Source: Nocardioides szechwanensis
GTDB taxonomy: Bacteria > Actinomycetota > Actinomycetes > Propionibacteriales > Nocardioidaceae
DNA: 64,000 nucleotides
Direction of reading: 5' to 3'
Assembly: GCF_900103935.1 (NCBI RefSeq)
Contig: NZ_FNIC01000002.1
Span: 434,001 to 498,000 of the forward strand
A program made the translations under genes and the position numbers. This document shows positions 29,612 to 40,017 of this stretch, piece by piece (positions within the stretch are counted from its first letter, which is position 1; each line of letters begins with the position of its first letter). A model generated the notes under the pieces. The model made no database searches, was not told the origin of the DNA, and saw only the letters and a program-made list of their open reading frames with translations.

Positions 29612-31006
29612 GTGACAACCTCTGAGGCTCCCACCATCTCCACCGTCGGCGAGCTGCGCGCGTCCGGGCACGTGCACCGGTCGCTGCGCACCGAGATCCG
29701 CGACAACCTGCTGGCCGCCCTGGCCGAGGGGCGCGACCCCTGGCCGGGCCTGCACGGTTTCGGTACGACGGTGATCCCGCAGCTCGAGCGCGCGCTGCTC
29801 GCCGGGCACGACGTCGTGCTCCTCGGTGAGCGCGGCCAGGGCAAGACCCGGCTGCTGCGCACCCTGTCCGGGCTGCTCGACGAGTGGACCCCCGTGATCT
29901 CGGGCTCCGAGCTCGGTGAGCACCCCTACGAGCCGATCACGCACGCCTCGCAGGCGGCGGTGGCGACGTACGGCGACGACCTGCGCATCTCGTGGCGCCA
30001 CCGCGACGAGCGCTACGCCGAGAAGCTCGCCACCCCGGACACCTCGGTGGCCGACCTGATCGGCGACGTCGACCCGATGAAGGTCGCGGAGGGGCGCTCG
30101 CTGGGTGACCCGGAGACCATCCACTTCGGGCTGATCCCGCGCAGCCACCGGGGGATCGTCGCGATCAACGAGTTGCCCGACCTCGCCGAGCGGATCCAGG
30201 TCGCGATGCTCAACGTGATGGAGGAGCGCGACATCCAGATCCGCGGCTACGTGCTGCGGCTGCCGCTCGACGTGCTCGTCGTGGCCAGCGCCAACCCCGA
30301 GGACTACACCAACCGCGGCCGCATCATCACCCCGCTCAAGGACCGCTTCGGCGCCGAGATCCGCACCCACTACCCGATCGAGCTCGACGCGGAGATCTCC
30401 GTCATCCGCCAGGAGGCCGACCTGGTGGCCGAGGTGCCCGACTACCTGGTCGAGATCCTCGCCCGCTTCACCCGCAACCTGCGCGAGTCGTCGTCGGTCG
30501 ACCAGCGCTCCGGCGTCTCCGCGCGATTCGCGATCGCCGGGGCCGAGACCATCGCCGCGGCCGCCCTCCACCGCGCCACCGTGCAGGGCGAGGACGCCGC
30601 CGTCGCCCGGGTCGTCGACCTCGAGACCGCCGTCGACGTGCTCGGCGGCAAGATCGAGTTCGAGTCCGGCGAGGAGGGCCGTGAGGACGAGATCCTCACC
30701 CACCTGCTCCGCACAGCGACCGCCGAGACCGTGCGCGCCCACTTCCGCGGCCTCGACCTCACGCTGCTGGTCGACGCGATCGAGTCCGGCGCGATGGTCA
30801 CCACCGGTGAGCAGGTCACCGCCCGCGACTTCCTCACCGGCCTGCCGGTGCTGGGCGAGTCCGAGCTGTACGACGACCTGTGCGACCGCCTCGACGCCAC
30901 CAACGACGGCCAGCGCGCCGGCGCCATCGAGCTCGCCCTCGAGGGCCTCTACCTCGCCCGCAAGATCGGCAAGGACTCCGACGGATCCGAGACCGTCTAT
31001 GGCTAG
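29612..31006 (+). CDS. MoxR/magnesium-chelatase-like AAA ATPase
   Basis: 464 residues. Walker A is VVLLGERGQGKTRLL (about 70), Walker B GIVAINELPDL (about 173), and sensor I ASANPEDYTNRGRIITPLKDRF. The C-terminal lid is helical. MoxR-type ATPases partner with VWA proteins as metal-insertion or protein-remodelling chaperones. The stop overlaps the start of the next VWA gene, the standard pair. The client is unknown; chlorophyll or cobalamin genes are not nearby. Confidence 0.9.
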   Translation: MTTSEAPTISTVGELRASGHVHRSLRTEIRDNLLAALAEGRDPWPGLHGFGTTVIPQLERALLAGHDVVLLGERGQGKTRLLRTLSGLLDEWTPVISGSELGEHPYEPITHASQAAVATYGDDLRISWRHRDERYAEKLATPDTSVADLIGDVDPMKVAEGRSLGDPETIHFGLIPRSHRGIVAINELPDLAERIQVAMLNVMEERDIQIRGYVLRLPLDVLVVASANPEDYTNRGRIITPLKDRFGAEIRTHYPIELDAEISVIRQEADLVAEVPDYLVEILARFTRNLRESSSVDQRSGVSARFAIAGAETIAAAALHRATVQGEDAAVARVVDLETAVDVLGGKIEFESGEEGREDEILTHLLRTATAETVRAHFRGLDLTLLVDAIESGAMVTTGEQVTARDFLTGLPVLGESELYDDLCDRLDATNDGQRAGAIELALEGLYLARKIGKDSDGSETVYG

Positions 31007-33047
31007 GCCAGGTCACAGCAGGGCGTCCCGTTTCAAGCGGTACGACGGCGGCGACCCGCTGGCGCCGCCGGTCGACATCGCCGAGGCGCTCGACGCCATC
31101 GGCGAGGACGTGATGGCCGGCTACAGCCCCGAGCGGGCGATGCGTGAGTTCCTGCGCCGCGGGGGCAAGGACCAGCAGGGCCTGGACGACCTCGCCCGGC
31201 GGGTGGCCGAGCGACGCAAGGACCTGCTCCAGCGGCACAACCTCGACGGCACCCTCCAGGAGGTCAAGGAGCTCCTCGACCACGCCGTCCTCGAGGAGCG
31301 CAAGCAGCTCGCCCGCGACGCGATGATGGACGACGCCGACCGGGCCTTCGCCGAGATGCGCCTGGAGAACCTCCCCGACTCCACCTCGGCCGCCGTCAGC
31401 GAGCTCGCCGACTACGACTGGCAGAGCCGCGAGGCCCGCGAGGACTACGAGAAGATCAAGGACCTGCTCGGCCGGGAGCTGCTCGACCAGCGCTTCGCCG
31501 GCATGAAGCAGGCGCTCGAGAACGCCACCGACGAGGACCGGGCCGCGGTCAACGAGATGCTCCAGGACCTCAACAGCCTGCTCGCGAAGCACCGTGAGGG
31601 CTCCGACACCGACGACGACTTCCGTCAGTTCATGGACAAGCACGGCGACTTCTTTCCCGAGAACCCGCAGGACATCGACGAGCTGCTCGACGCGCTCGCC
31701 CAACGCGCCGCCGCGGCCCAGCGGATGCGCAACTCGATGACCCAGGAGCAGCGCGACGAGCTCGACGCCCTTGCTGCGCAGGCGTTCGGGAGTCCCGAGC
31801 TGATGCAGTCGCTGTCCCAGCTCGACGCCAACCTCCAGGACCTCCGCCCCGACGAGGACTGGGGCTCCTCCGAGCGCTTCGACGGACAGCAGGGGCTCGG
31901 TCTCGGCGACGGCACCGGCGTACTCCAGGACCTGGCCGACCTCGACGCCCTGTCCGACCAGCTCTCCCAGTCCTACGGCGGCGCGCGCATGGACGACGTC
32001 GACCTCGACAAGCTCGCCCGCCAGCTCGGCGACCAGGCCGCCGTCGACGCCCGCACCCTCAAGGAGCTGGAGAAGGCGCTGCGCGACAGCGGCACCCTGC
32101 GCCGCGACTCCACCGGCCAGCTCAAGCTCACGCCCAAGGCGATGCGCCAGCTGGGCAAGGCGCTGCTCAAGGACGTCGCCGACAAGATGTCCGGGCGCCA
32201 GGGGCAGCGCGACCTGCGCCAGTCCGGCGCCGCGGGGGAGCGGTCGGGCGCTACCCGCGAGTGGGCGTTCGGCGACACCGAGCCCTGGGACGTCACCCGC
32301 ACCATCACCAACGCTGTCGTACGCACTGCCTCCGAGGGCGGCGACGCCTCCGCCGGCGTCCGGCTCGACCTGCGCGACGTCGAGGTCACCGAGACCGAGG
32401 CTCGCACGCAGGCCTGCGTGGCGCTCCTGGTCGACACGTCGTTCTCGATGGCGATGGACGGCCGTTGGGTGCCGATGAAGCGCACTGCGCTCGCCCTGCA
32501 CACCCTGATCAAGTCGCGCTTCCGCGGCGACGCGCTCCAGCTGATCGCGTTCGGCCGGCACGCGCAGGTGATGGACATCGAGGAGCTCACCGCGCTCGAC
32601 GCCATGTGGGACAAGGGCACCAACCTCCACCACGCCCTGCTGCTGGCCAACCGCCACTTCCGCAAGCACCCCAACGCTCAGCCGGTGCTGCTGATCGTCA
32701 CCGACGGCGAGCCGACCTCGCACCTCGAGGCCGACGGCGAGGTCTACTTCTCCTACCCGCCGCACCCGCTGACGGTCGCCTACGCCGTACGCGAGCTCGA
32801 CAACGCCGGTCGCTTCGGCGCCCACACGACGTTCTTCCGCCTCGGCGACGACCCTGGACTAGCCCGCTTCATCGACTCGATGGCCAAGCGGGTAGACGGA
32901 AATGTGGTCGCACCGGAGCTCGACGACCTGGGCGCTGCCGTGGTCGGCTCCTACCTCGGCTCACGCGGGTCGAGCAGCCCGATGAGCCAGGTGCGCAGCG
33001 CCTACGGCGACTGGTTCGGCGGTCGCGGCTTCTGGGTCGGCGACTGA
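30999..33047 (+). CDS. VWA-domain protein partnered with MoxR ATPase
   Basis: 682 residues. The long N-terminal part (1-460) is acidic, helical and rich in coiled-coil-like sequence. The VWA domain starts VALLVDTSFSMAMDGRW with the DxSxS metal site (about 477), then TKGTN-like MWDKGTNLHHAL and VTDGEPTS. The ATG overlaps the ATPase stop by 8 bases. It probably recruits the client, with the ATPase supplying force. Confidence 0.9.
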   Translation: MARPGHSRASRFKRYDGGDPLAPPVDIAEALDAIGEDVMAGYSPERAMREFLRRGGKDQQGLDDLARRVAERRKDLLQRHNLDGTLQEVKELLDHAVLEERKQLARDAMMDDADRAFAEMRLENLPDSTSAAVSELADYDWQSREAREDYEKIKDLLGRELLDQRFAGMKQALENATDEDRAAVNEMLQDLNSLLAKHREGSDTDDDFRQFMDKHGDFFPENPQDIDELLDALAQRAAAAQRMRNSMTQEQRDELDALAAQAFGSPELMQSLSQLDANLQDLRPDEDWGSSERFDGQQGLGLGDGTGVLQDLADLDALSDQLSQSYGGARMDDVDLDKLARQLGDQAAVDARTLKELEKALRDSGTLRRDSTGQLKLTPKAMRQLGKALLKDVADKMSGRQGQRDLRQSGAAGERSGATREWAFGDTEPWDVTRTITNAVVRTASEGGDASAGVRLDLRDVEVTETEARTQACVALLVDTSFSMAMDGRWVPMKRTALALHTLIKSRFRGDALQLIAFGRHAQVMDIEELTALDAMWDKGTNLHHALLLANRHFRKHPNAQPVLLIVTDGEPTSHLEADGEVYFSYPPHPLTVAYAVRELDNAGRFGAHTTFFRLGDDPGLARFIDSMAKRVDGNVVAPELDDLGAAVVGSYLGSRGSSSPMSQVRSAYGDWFGGRGFWVGD

Positions 33048-33197
33048 TCCGTTTGCTGGACGCCGAGCCCCGGCTGGTGCCACACTGAGTTTGGACCAGG
33101 TTCTGCCGGGTCCGTTCAGGGTCCTCACGATGTGGGGGCTAGGGGGCAACACAAGACGCTCGTAGACGAGCAAAACACGGCTGGGGGGCCGGCGACC

Positions 33198-36100
33198 ATG
33201 TCGCTTTTGCGTGTAATTTCGCGTTCATTCCGTACTCCGCGGGCTCGGATCACTGGGCCGCTCTCGTTGCTGGTGGTCGCCTCCGGGCTGACCCTGCTGC
33301 CGATCGCTCCGGCGTCGGCGACCACGGGTGTGTCGAGCTTCGTGTGTGGCAGCAACACCGTCTACACCGTGTCCGGCAGCTCGTCGTTCGGCATCGACAA
33401 GGTCAACGCGCTCACCGGCGCGGCGTCCGACAACGGGAACTTCTCGGCCGACAACGACGACGCCGTCAACGCGCTCGCCCTGCCGGCCGGCGGCGGTCGC
33501 TACATCTACGCGTTCAACCGCAGCACCAACAAGGTGCTGCGCTTCGACGCCACGACGTCGTCGACGAGCAGCTACACCGCGCCCTCCAACAGCGAGGCCT
33601 CGAGCGTCGTCGCGGGCGCGATCAACCCGGCGACGGGCATCTACTACTACGCGTCCGGCGGCTCGACCTGGACCGTCAACGCGTTCAACACCAACACCAA
33701 CACCGCGATCGGCAAGGTCGCCACGATCTCCGGCACCGGCCTCTCCGGCAACGGCGACTTCGCCTTCGACGCGCTCGGCAACCTCTACGTCGTCAGCAAC
33801 GCCAACTCGACCGCAGCCGGCACCCTCGCCCGGGTCAACGAGGCCATCCCCACCACGGCCGGCAGCGCCGCGCTGACGATCACCGTCCTCACCAACACAC
33901 CCGACGACTCCGGGCAGTACCACTCGATGGCGTTCGACTCCTCCGGCGCGCTGGTCATCGGCAGCGGCAGCGGCAAGGTCATCCGGGTCAACCCGAGCAC
34001 CGGCGCGATCATCTCGAGCGTCACCACCGGCACCTCGTTCGCCGACATGGCCTCCTGCGCGCTCCCCAGCACCGCCTCGGCCAACGTCAACCTGCCCAGC
34101 GGCCGCTACGCCTCGACCGACCAGTTCACGGTCTCGATCACCGGCAACGGCGTGACCTCCGGCAACACCGGCACCACCGCCGGCACCGACACCGGCCTCC
34201 AGTCCAACACCGCTGAGGTCGCCGGACCGGTCGTCGTGCTCCCGTCCTCGTCGTACACGATCACGCAGACCGCGGCCGGCGGGGCCAACCTGGGCAACTA
34301 CGTCACCACCTGGAAGTGCGTGGACGGCAGTGGCACCACCATCGCGTCGGGGACCGGCAGCACCGGCACGTTCACCGTGCCCGCGGCCAGCGGCGCCAAC
34401 GTGACCTGCACGTTCACCAACACCCCGAAGTTCCCGGCGATCCTGCTCGACAAGACCGCCTCGTCGGTCAACGACCTCGATGGCAACGGTCAGGACGCCG
34501 GCGACACCATCACCTACTCGTTCCTGGTCACCAACACCGGCCAGGTCAGCCTCGACCCGGTGACGGTCTCCGACCCCAAGCTCGGCGCGATCACCTGCCC
34601 CACCGGCGCACTCACCGCCGGCGCGTCCCGGTCCTGCACCAACAAGACCTACACGCTGACCCAGGCCGACATCGACACAGGCAAGGTCGACAACACCGCG
34701 ACCGCCTCGGGCACCTCGCCGACCGGCGTCGTTGTCACTTCGCCTGACACCGTCTCCACGACGGTCACGCCCAGCCCCGCCGTCGAGCTCGACAAGACGC
34801 CCTCGGCGATCTCGGACAACGACAGCAACGGGCACGACGCCGGCGACACGATCACCTACGGCTTCAAGGTCACCAACACCGGCAACGTGACGCTCAACCC
34901 GGTCACGGTCCACGACCCGCTCTTCGGCGGTACGTCGCCCAACGTCACCTGCCCGACCGGTGCGGTGGCTCCGGGCGCGTCGATCACCTGCACCAGCAAG
35001 ACCTACACGCTGACGCAGGCCGACGTGAACGCCGGCAAGGTCGACAACACCGCGACCGCCACGGGCACCGCGCCCAGCGGCGTCAAGGTCACCGACCCCG
35101 ACTCCACCACCAGCTCGATCGCCACCGTCCCGGCGATCGAGCTGGACAAGACCGGCAGCGCCGTCAACGACCTCGACGGCAACGGTCCCGACGCCGGTGA
35201 CACCGTCACCTACGGCTTCAAGGTCACCAACATCGGCAACGTGACGCTCAACCCGGTCACGGTCCACGACCCGCTCTTCGGTGGCACGTCGCCCAACATC
35301 ACCTGCCCGTCGGGCGCGGTCCTGCCCGGTGCCTCGATCACCTGCACCGGCAAGACCTACACGCTGACGCAGGCCGACGTCGACGCCGGCAAGGTCGACA
35401 ACACCGCCACCGCCACGGGCACCGCACCCGGCGGCGCCAAGGTGACCGACCCCGACTCCGTCTCGACCATCGTCGGCCGCACCCCGGCCGTCGAGATCGA
35501 CAAGACCGCCGGGGCGCTCAACGACCTCGACGGCAACGGCGCAGACGCCGGAGACACGATCACCTTCGGCTTCCTGGTGACCAACACCGGCAACGTGACG
35601 CTCAACCCGGTCACGGTCGACGACCCCAAGCTCGGCGGGGCGATCGCCTGCGGGACCGGCGTACTCGCTCCCGGAGCGTCGCGGACCTGCACGCCCAAGA
35701 CCTACACGCTGACCCAGGCCGACGTGAACGCCGGCAAGGTCGACAACACCGCGACCGTCACCGGCACCACGACGCTCGGCACCACGGTGACCGACTCCGA
35801 CTCGACCACGAGCCCCCTCGGCGCGACGCCCGGGATCGAGCTCAACAAGACGGTCTCGGCGATCTCGGACGTCGACGGCAACGGCGTCGACGCCGGTGAC
35901 ACCCTCACCTACGCGTTCACCGTGAAGAACGTCGGCAACGTGACCCTCAACCCGGTCACGGTCCACGACCCCCTCTTCGGCGGTACGTCGCCCAACGTCA
36001 CCTGCCCCACCGGGCCGCTGGCCCCGGGTGCATCCGTGACCTGCACCAGCAAGACCTACACGCTCACCCAGGCCAAGGTCGACGCGGGCACGGTCGCCAA

Positions 36101-39100
36101 CACCGCCACCGCCACCGGCACGCCGCCGACCGGCCCGAACGTCACGGCCGACGACTCGACCACCACGACGATCCCGGCAACGCCCGTGATCGAGCTGGAC
36201 AAGACCGCCGGCGTCCTGAACGACGTCGACGGCAACGGTCCCGACCTCGGTGACACGATCACCTACGGCTTCAAGGTGACCAACACCGGCAACGTGACGC
36301 TCAACCCGGTCACGGTCCACGACCCGCTCTTCGGCGGTACGTCGCCCAACGTCACCTGCCCGACCGGGCCGGTCGTCCCGGGTGCGTCGATCACCTGCAC
36401 GGGCAGGACATACACGCTGACCCAGGCCGACGTGAACGCCGGCACCGTCGACAACACCGCGACCGCGACCGGCACCGCGCCGAGCGGCACCAAGGTGACC
36501 GACCCGGACTCCACCAGCACCCCGGTGCCGCCGCACGCCGACATCGCCCTGGACAAGAGCGCCTCGGCAATCTCCGACGTGGACGGCAACGGGCACGACG
36601 CCGGTGACACGATCACCTACACGTTCGAGGTGACCAACACGGGCAACGTGACGCTCAACCCGGTCACGGTGGCCGACCCCAAGGTCGGCCCCGTCACCTG
36701 CCCGGGCGGCGCGCTGGCTCCGGGTGCCTCACGGGCCTGCACGCCCAAGACCTACACGCTGACGCAGGCGGACGTCGAGGCCAGCGAGATCCGCAACACC
36801 GCGACCGTGACCGGCACCACGCCGGGCGGGGGCACGGTGACCGACGACGACTCGACGCTGACCACCATCGCCGTCGAGCCGTCGATCGAGCTGGACAAGA
36901 CCGCGGGTGCGGTGACCGACGTCGACGGCAACGGTCCCGACGCCGGTGACAAGGTCACCTACGGCTTCAAGGTGAAGAACATCGGCAACGTGACCCTCAA
37001 CCCGGTCACGGTCCACGACCCGCTCTTCGGCGGTACGTCGCCCAACATCACCTGCCCGACCGGTGCGGTGGCTCCCGGTGCGTCGATCACCTGCACCAGC
37101 AAGACCTACACGCTGACGCAGGCCGACGTCGACGCCGGCAAGGTCGACAACACCGCGACCGCCACGGGCACCTCGCCCAACGGCACCGAGGTCACCGATC
37201 CCGACTCCACGTCGACCCCGATCGCTGCCCACCCGGGCATCGAGCTGGTCAAGACGGCGAGCGCGATCAACGACCTCAACGGAAACGGCACGGACGCCGG
37301 TGACACGATCACCTACTCGTTCGAGGTGACCAACACCGGCAACGTCACCCTGACCGACCTGGTCCTGGGCGACCCCAAGATCGGCCCGGTCACCTGCCCC
37401 TCCGCGCCACTGGCGCCGGGTGCGTCGGTGGCCTGCTCGCCGCGCACCTACTCGATCACCGAGGCCGACGTCACCGCCGGCCAGGTGCACAACACCGCCA
37501 CCGTGCGCGGCACGGCACCCGACGGTGAGGAGGTCGAGGACGACGACTCCACCACGACCCCGATCACCCCGGCCCCGCCGAGCAAGTCCAACATCCGCGT
37601 GACCAAGAGCGTCGACGACACCAGCCCGCGGGTCGGTGACGTCGTGACCTACACGCTCGTCGTCACCAACGACGGGCCCGCCGCGGCCGACGACGTGGTG
37701 CTGAAGGACGTGCTCCCGCCGGGGGTCACCTTCGTCTCCGCAGACGCCCCGTGCACCCTCGCCGGCTCGACCGTGACCTGCGCCTTCGGGACGCTCGCCG
37801 CAGGCGCGTCGAAGACGGTCACAATCCAGGCGAAGGTCAACGCGCTGCCGCCGGCCGGAGCCGGCGACCAGCACTGGATCGACGTACAGAAGACCGAGGC
37901 GCAGCTCGACCTCGAGCCCGGTCAGCAGCGGACGATGACCGTCTCCTGCATGTCGGGCTACGTGATGACCGACGGGTCCGGCCGCATCGACCACGTCGAC
38001 CAGGACACCGGCACGCTCGCCTCGCCGCGCATCCTCGAGTCGCGCGCGGTCGGTCTCGACACCTGGCAGATGACGGCGGTCAACCAGGCCACCGGACGAG
38101 CCCAGCTCAAGGTCTTCGGGCTCTGCGTGAAGCAGCAGACCGAGGTCGTCAACGGCCACAGCCACGCACTCCAGGTCGGCGGCGTCGTCACCGAGACGAA
38201 GCCGATCGGCGCGGGCCAGACCACGTCGACGCTGACCTGCAACCCGGGCCAGGTGCCGATCCAGCCGGGCTACCAGCTCGACGGGACGGCCAACGTGCCC
38301 ACGTCGTACCCCTCCGGCGCCACCGGCTGGACCTTCGCGGTCAGCGCCGGGGCCGACGGTACGGCGACCACGGGGACGTTCACGATCCGCTGCCTGGACC
38401 GTGCGCTCACCACCGCGGCCGGGCACAGCCACAACCTCAGGCTCGACGAGATCATGCAGTCCGTGGTCGTCCAGCCCGGCCAGGTCGCGGAGATCACGCT
38501 GAGCTGTGCGGCTGACGCCAAGGGGATCGTGGCCGGCTACGACCTCGACCACGGTCTGGTCAACCTCGGCAACGACCCGCGGCCGATCGTCCGCGTGTTC
38601 AAGCTCTACAACCCGACGTCCGGTCCGCTGGGCGCGAGGCTGTGGCTGCTGTGCCTCGGCAACCGCACCACGGGTGGCGAGGGCACCGCGACCGTCGTGA
38701 ACACGGCGTCCGCGACCACGTCGACGGCCGAGACCACGACCGCCGACAACAGCGACAGCGCCCAGTTCGTGATCGACTCCTCGGCCCCGCCGGCCGGTTT
38801 CGCCAGCCTGGCGGCGCCGACGGTGACGGTGATGTCGGGCGCCAAGTCCCAGGCCTCGGTGCAGTGTGCGGCCGGCGCTCGCGCCTGCCAGGGCACAGCG
38901 GTGCTGATGGCCAGCAAGACCCAGAAGCTCAACGGGGTCGTCGTCCGCAAGGGCGCGGTGCTGGCCAAGGCGACGTACCGGATCGCCGCCGGGCGGAAGG
39001 TGATGGTGGTCCTCAAGTCCACCGCGACCGGCCGCAAGGCCCTGGGCTCGGCGTCGCTGAAGAGCGCCAAGCTGAAGATCGCCGGCACCACCAAGGTGGT

Positions 39101-39116
39101 GCGGATCCGTCACTGA
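33198..39116 (+). CDS. Giant secreted repeat protein with nine DUF11/DUF7507-like repeats
   Basis: 1,972 residues. A signal peptide ends near PASA (about 42). A propeller-like region (about 45-290) follows, then a prealbumin-like domain (about 290-413). Nine repeats of about 115 residues occupy about 414-1,459, each with D-x-D-G-N-G-x-D-x-G-D-T near its start and TYTLTQADVxxG in the middle. A DUF11 domain (from about 1,464) is interrupted by about 275 residues with three Cys-paired modules. A Thr/Lys-rich tail ends it. No LPXTG, so probably released or wall-bound by other means. An adhesin or wall-stalk role is inferred from family. ATG 33,198 gives the signal peptide; upstream extension is rejected. 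Confidence 0.85.
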   Translation: MSLLRVISRSFRTPRARITGPLSLLVVASGLTLLPIAPASATTGVSSFVCGSNTVYTVSGSSSFGIDKVNALTGAASDNGNFSADNDDAVNALALPAGGGRYIYAFNRSTNKVLRFDATTSSTSSYTAPSNSEASSVVAGAINPATGIYYYASGGSTWTVNAFNTNTNTAIGKVATISGTGLSGNGDFAFDALGNLYVVSNANSTAAGTLARVNEAIPTTAGSAALTITVLTNTPDDSGQYHSMAFDSSGALVIGSGSGKVIRVNPSTGAIISSVTTGTSFADMASCALPSTASANVNLPSGRYASTDQFTVSITGNGVTSGNTGTTAGTDTGLQSNTAEVAGPVVVLPSSSYTITQTAAGGANLGNYVTTWKCVDGSGTTIASGTGSTGTFTVPAASGANVTCTFTNTPKFPAILLDKTASSVNDLDGNGQDAGDTITYSFLVTNTGQVSLDPVTVSDPKLGAITCPTGALTAGASRSCTNKTYTLTQADIDTGKVDNTATASGTSPTGVVVTSPDTVSTTVTPSPAVELDKTPSAISDNDSNGHDAGDTITYGFKVTNTGNVTLNPVTVHDPLFGGTSPNVTCPTGAVAPGASITCTSKTYTLTQADVNAGKVDNTATATGTAPSGVKVTDPDSTTSSIATVPAIELDKTGSAVNDLDGNGPDAGDTVTYGFKVTNIGNVTLNPVTVHDPLFGGTSPNITCPSGAVLPGASITCTGKTYTLTQADVDAGKVDNTATATGTAPGGAKVTDPDSVSTIVGRTPAVEIDKTAGALNDLDGNGADAGDTITFGFLVTNTGNVTLNPVTVDDPKLGGAIACGTGVLAPGASRTCTPKTYTLTQADVNAGKVDNTATVTGTTTLGTTVTDSDSTTSPLGATPGIELNKTVSAISDVDGNGVDAGDTLTYAFTVKNVGNVTLNPVTVHDPLFGGTSPNVTCPTGPLAPGASVTCTSKTYTLTQAKVDAGTVANTATATGTPPTGPNVTADDSTTTTIPATPVIELDKTAGVLNDVDGNGPDLGDTITYGFKVTNTGNVTLNPVTVHDPLFGGTSPNVTCPTGPVVPGASITCTGRTYTLTQADVNAGTVDNTATATGTAPSGTKVTDPDSTSTPVPPHADIALDKSASAISDVDGNGHDAGDTITYTFEVTNTGNVTLNPVTVADPKVGPVTCPGGALAPGASRACTPKTYTLTQADVEASEIRNTATVTGTTPGGGTVTDDDSTLTTIAVEPSIELDKTAGAVTDVDGNGPDAGDKVTYGFKVKNIGNVTLNPVTVHDPLFGGTSPNITCPTGAVAPGASITCTSKTYTLTQADVDAGKVDNTATATGTSPNGTEVTDPDSTSTPIAAHPGIELVKTASAINDLNGNGTDAGDTITYSFEVTNTGNVTLTDLVLGDPKIGPVTCPSAPLAPGASVACSPRTYSITEADVTAGQVHNTATVRGTAPDGEEVEDDDSTTTPITPAPPSKSNIRVTKSVDDTSPRVGDVVTYTLVVTNDGPAAADDVVLKDVLPPGVTFVSADAPCTLAGSTVTCAFGTLAAGASKTVTIQAKVNALPPAGAGDQHWIDVQKTEAQLDLEPGQQRTMTVSCMSGYVMTDGSGRIDHVDQDTGTLASPRILESRAVGLDTWQMTAVNQATGRAQLKVFGLCVKQQTEVVNGHSHALQVGGVVTETKPIGAGQTTSTLTCNPGQVPIQPGYQLDGTANVPTSYPSGATGWTFAVSAGADGTATTGTFTIRCLDRALTTAAGHSHNLRLDEIMQSVVVQPGQVAEITLSCAADAKGIVAGYDLDHGLVNLGNDPRPIVRVFKLYNPTSGPLGARLWLLCLGNRTTGGEGTATVVNTASATTSTAETTTADNSDSAQFVIDSSAPPAGFASLAAPTVTVMSGAKSQASVQCAAGARACQGTAVLMASKTQKLNGVVVRKGAVLAKATYRIAAGRKVMVVLKSTATGRKALGSASLKSAKLKIAGTTKVVRIRH
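34437..37575 (+). repeat. Nine near-identical tandem repeats inside giant secreted protein
   Basis: Period about 342-354 bases. Long stretches are almost identical between units, such as the segment coding VTNTGNVTLNPVTVHDPLFG. Units come in two length classes (with and without a short insertion near LFGGTSPN), in order short, long, long, short, long, long, short, long, short. The similarity makes unit gain or loss likely. Confidence 0.9.
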
Positions 39117-39149
39117 CGCCACGGTGCCTTCTCCGGGGCACGCCTGGGC

Positions 39150-39995
39150 CTAGCCCCGCAGGATCCGCGCAAGCTCCTCGACGCCGTCGACGAGGCGGGT
39201 CCCGGGGCGGGCCCAGGCGGCGTTGGCGTCGACGGCGTGCACGGGCACGCCGGACGGCAGGACGCCGCGGCTGACCAGCTCGTCGGCCAGCGCCTGCGCG
39301 CCGGGGAGGTCGTAGCCGCAGGGCGCCACCACGATCACGTCGGGACGCGCCTCGTGGACGTCCTCCCAGGTCACGCGCACGGACTTGCTGCCGGCGGTGC
39401 CGAGCACCGACTCGCCGCCGGCGGCCTCGATCATCTCGGGGATCCAGTGGCCCGGCGCGAACGGCGGGTCGGTCCACTCCAGCAGTACGACGCGTGGTCG
39501 CGGCCCGGCGGGCACGCCCGCGCGCACCGCCTCCAGCCGTCCGCGCAGCGACGTCACCAGGGCGTCGGCCTCGCCCTCGTGGCCGGTCGCCTTGCCGAGC
39601 ACGAGGATCGAGTCGAACACCTCGTCCAGCGTGTGCGGGTCGATCGTCAGGACCTCCGCCGTACAGCCCAGATGGGCGAGGGCCTCGTCGACCACCGAGA
39701 CGTCGACGGCGCAGACGGCGCACAGGTCCTGGGTGACGACCAGGCCGGCGTCGAGGCCGGCCAGGGCACCCTCGTCGAGGTGGTAGAGGTCCTCGCCGCG
39801 GGCCATCGCGCCCACCACGAACGCGTCGATCTCCGCCGGGGCCAGCCCTTCGGGCATCGCCGAGGTGGACACGATCGTGCGCGTCCTGGCCTCGGCCGGG
39901 TGGTCGCACTCGAAGGTCACGCCCACGACGTCGTCCCCCGCGCCGACGGCGAAGAGGATCTCGGTGGTCGAGGGGAGCAAGGACACGATGCGCAC
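39150..39995 (-). CDS. BtuF-like periplasmic-binding-fold protein without signal peptide
   Basis: 281 residues with RIVSLLPSTTEILFAVGAGDDVVGVTFECDHP at the start, the helical backbone and VVAPCGYDLPGA of cobalamin/iron-chelate binding proteins. There is no signal peptide or lipobox, as in the cytosolic 'cobalamin-binding protein' group, and no ABC transporter gene adjoins. GTG at 39,995 fits a -10 exactly six bases upstream. Only 22 bases separate it from the divergent TSUP gene. Confidence 0.82.
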   Translation of the reverse strand: MRIVSLLPSTTEILFAVGAGDDVVGVTFECDHPAEARTRTIVSTSAMPEGLAPAEIDAFVVGAMARGEDLYHLDEGALAGLDAGLVVTQDLCAVCAVDVSVVDEALAHLGCTAEVLTIDPHTLDEVFDSILVLGKATGHEGEADALVTSLRGRLEAVRAGVPAGPRPRVVLLEWTDPPFAPGHWIPEMIEAAGGESVLGTAGSKSVRVTWEDVHEARPDVIVVAPCGYDLPGAQALADELVSRGVLPSGVPVHAVDANAAWARPGTRLVDGVEELARILRG

Positions 39996-40017
39996 GCGGT
40001 GAGCCTAGGCTCCGTCC
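39996..40017. promoter_or_regulatory. Symmetric bidirectional leaderless promoter
   Basis: AGCCTAGGCT (40,002-40,011) is a palindrome that reads TAGGCT on both strands. Six bases separate it from the GTG at 40,018 on the plus strand and six from the GTG at 39,995 on the minus strand. One symmetric -10 seems to serve both genes. Confidence 0.6.

Noticed and set aside
33225..36596. 1,123-residue open frame opposite the giant repeat protein
   Set aside because: It is a shadow of the repeats on the other strand; no signal, motif or ribosome site.
34437..37575. Regular repeats considered as CRISPR
   Set aside because: Repeats are about 350 bases, coding, and have no short spacers.
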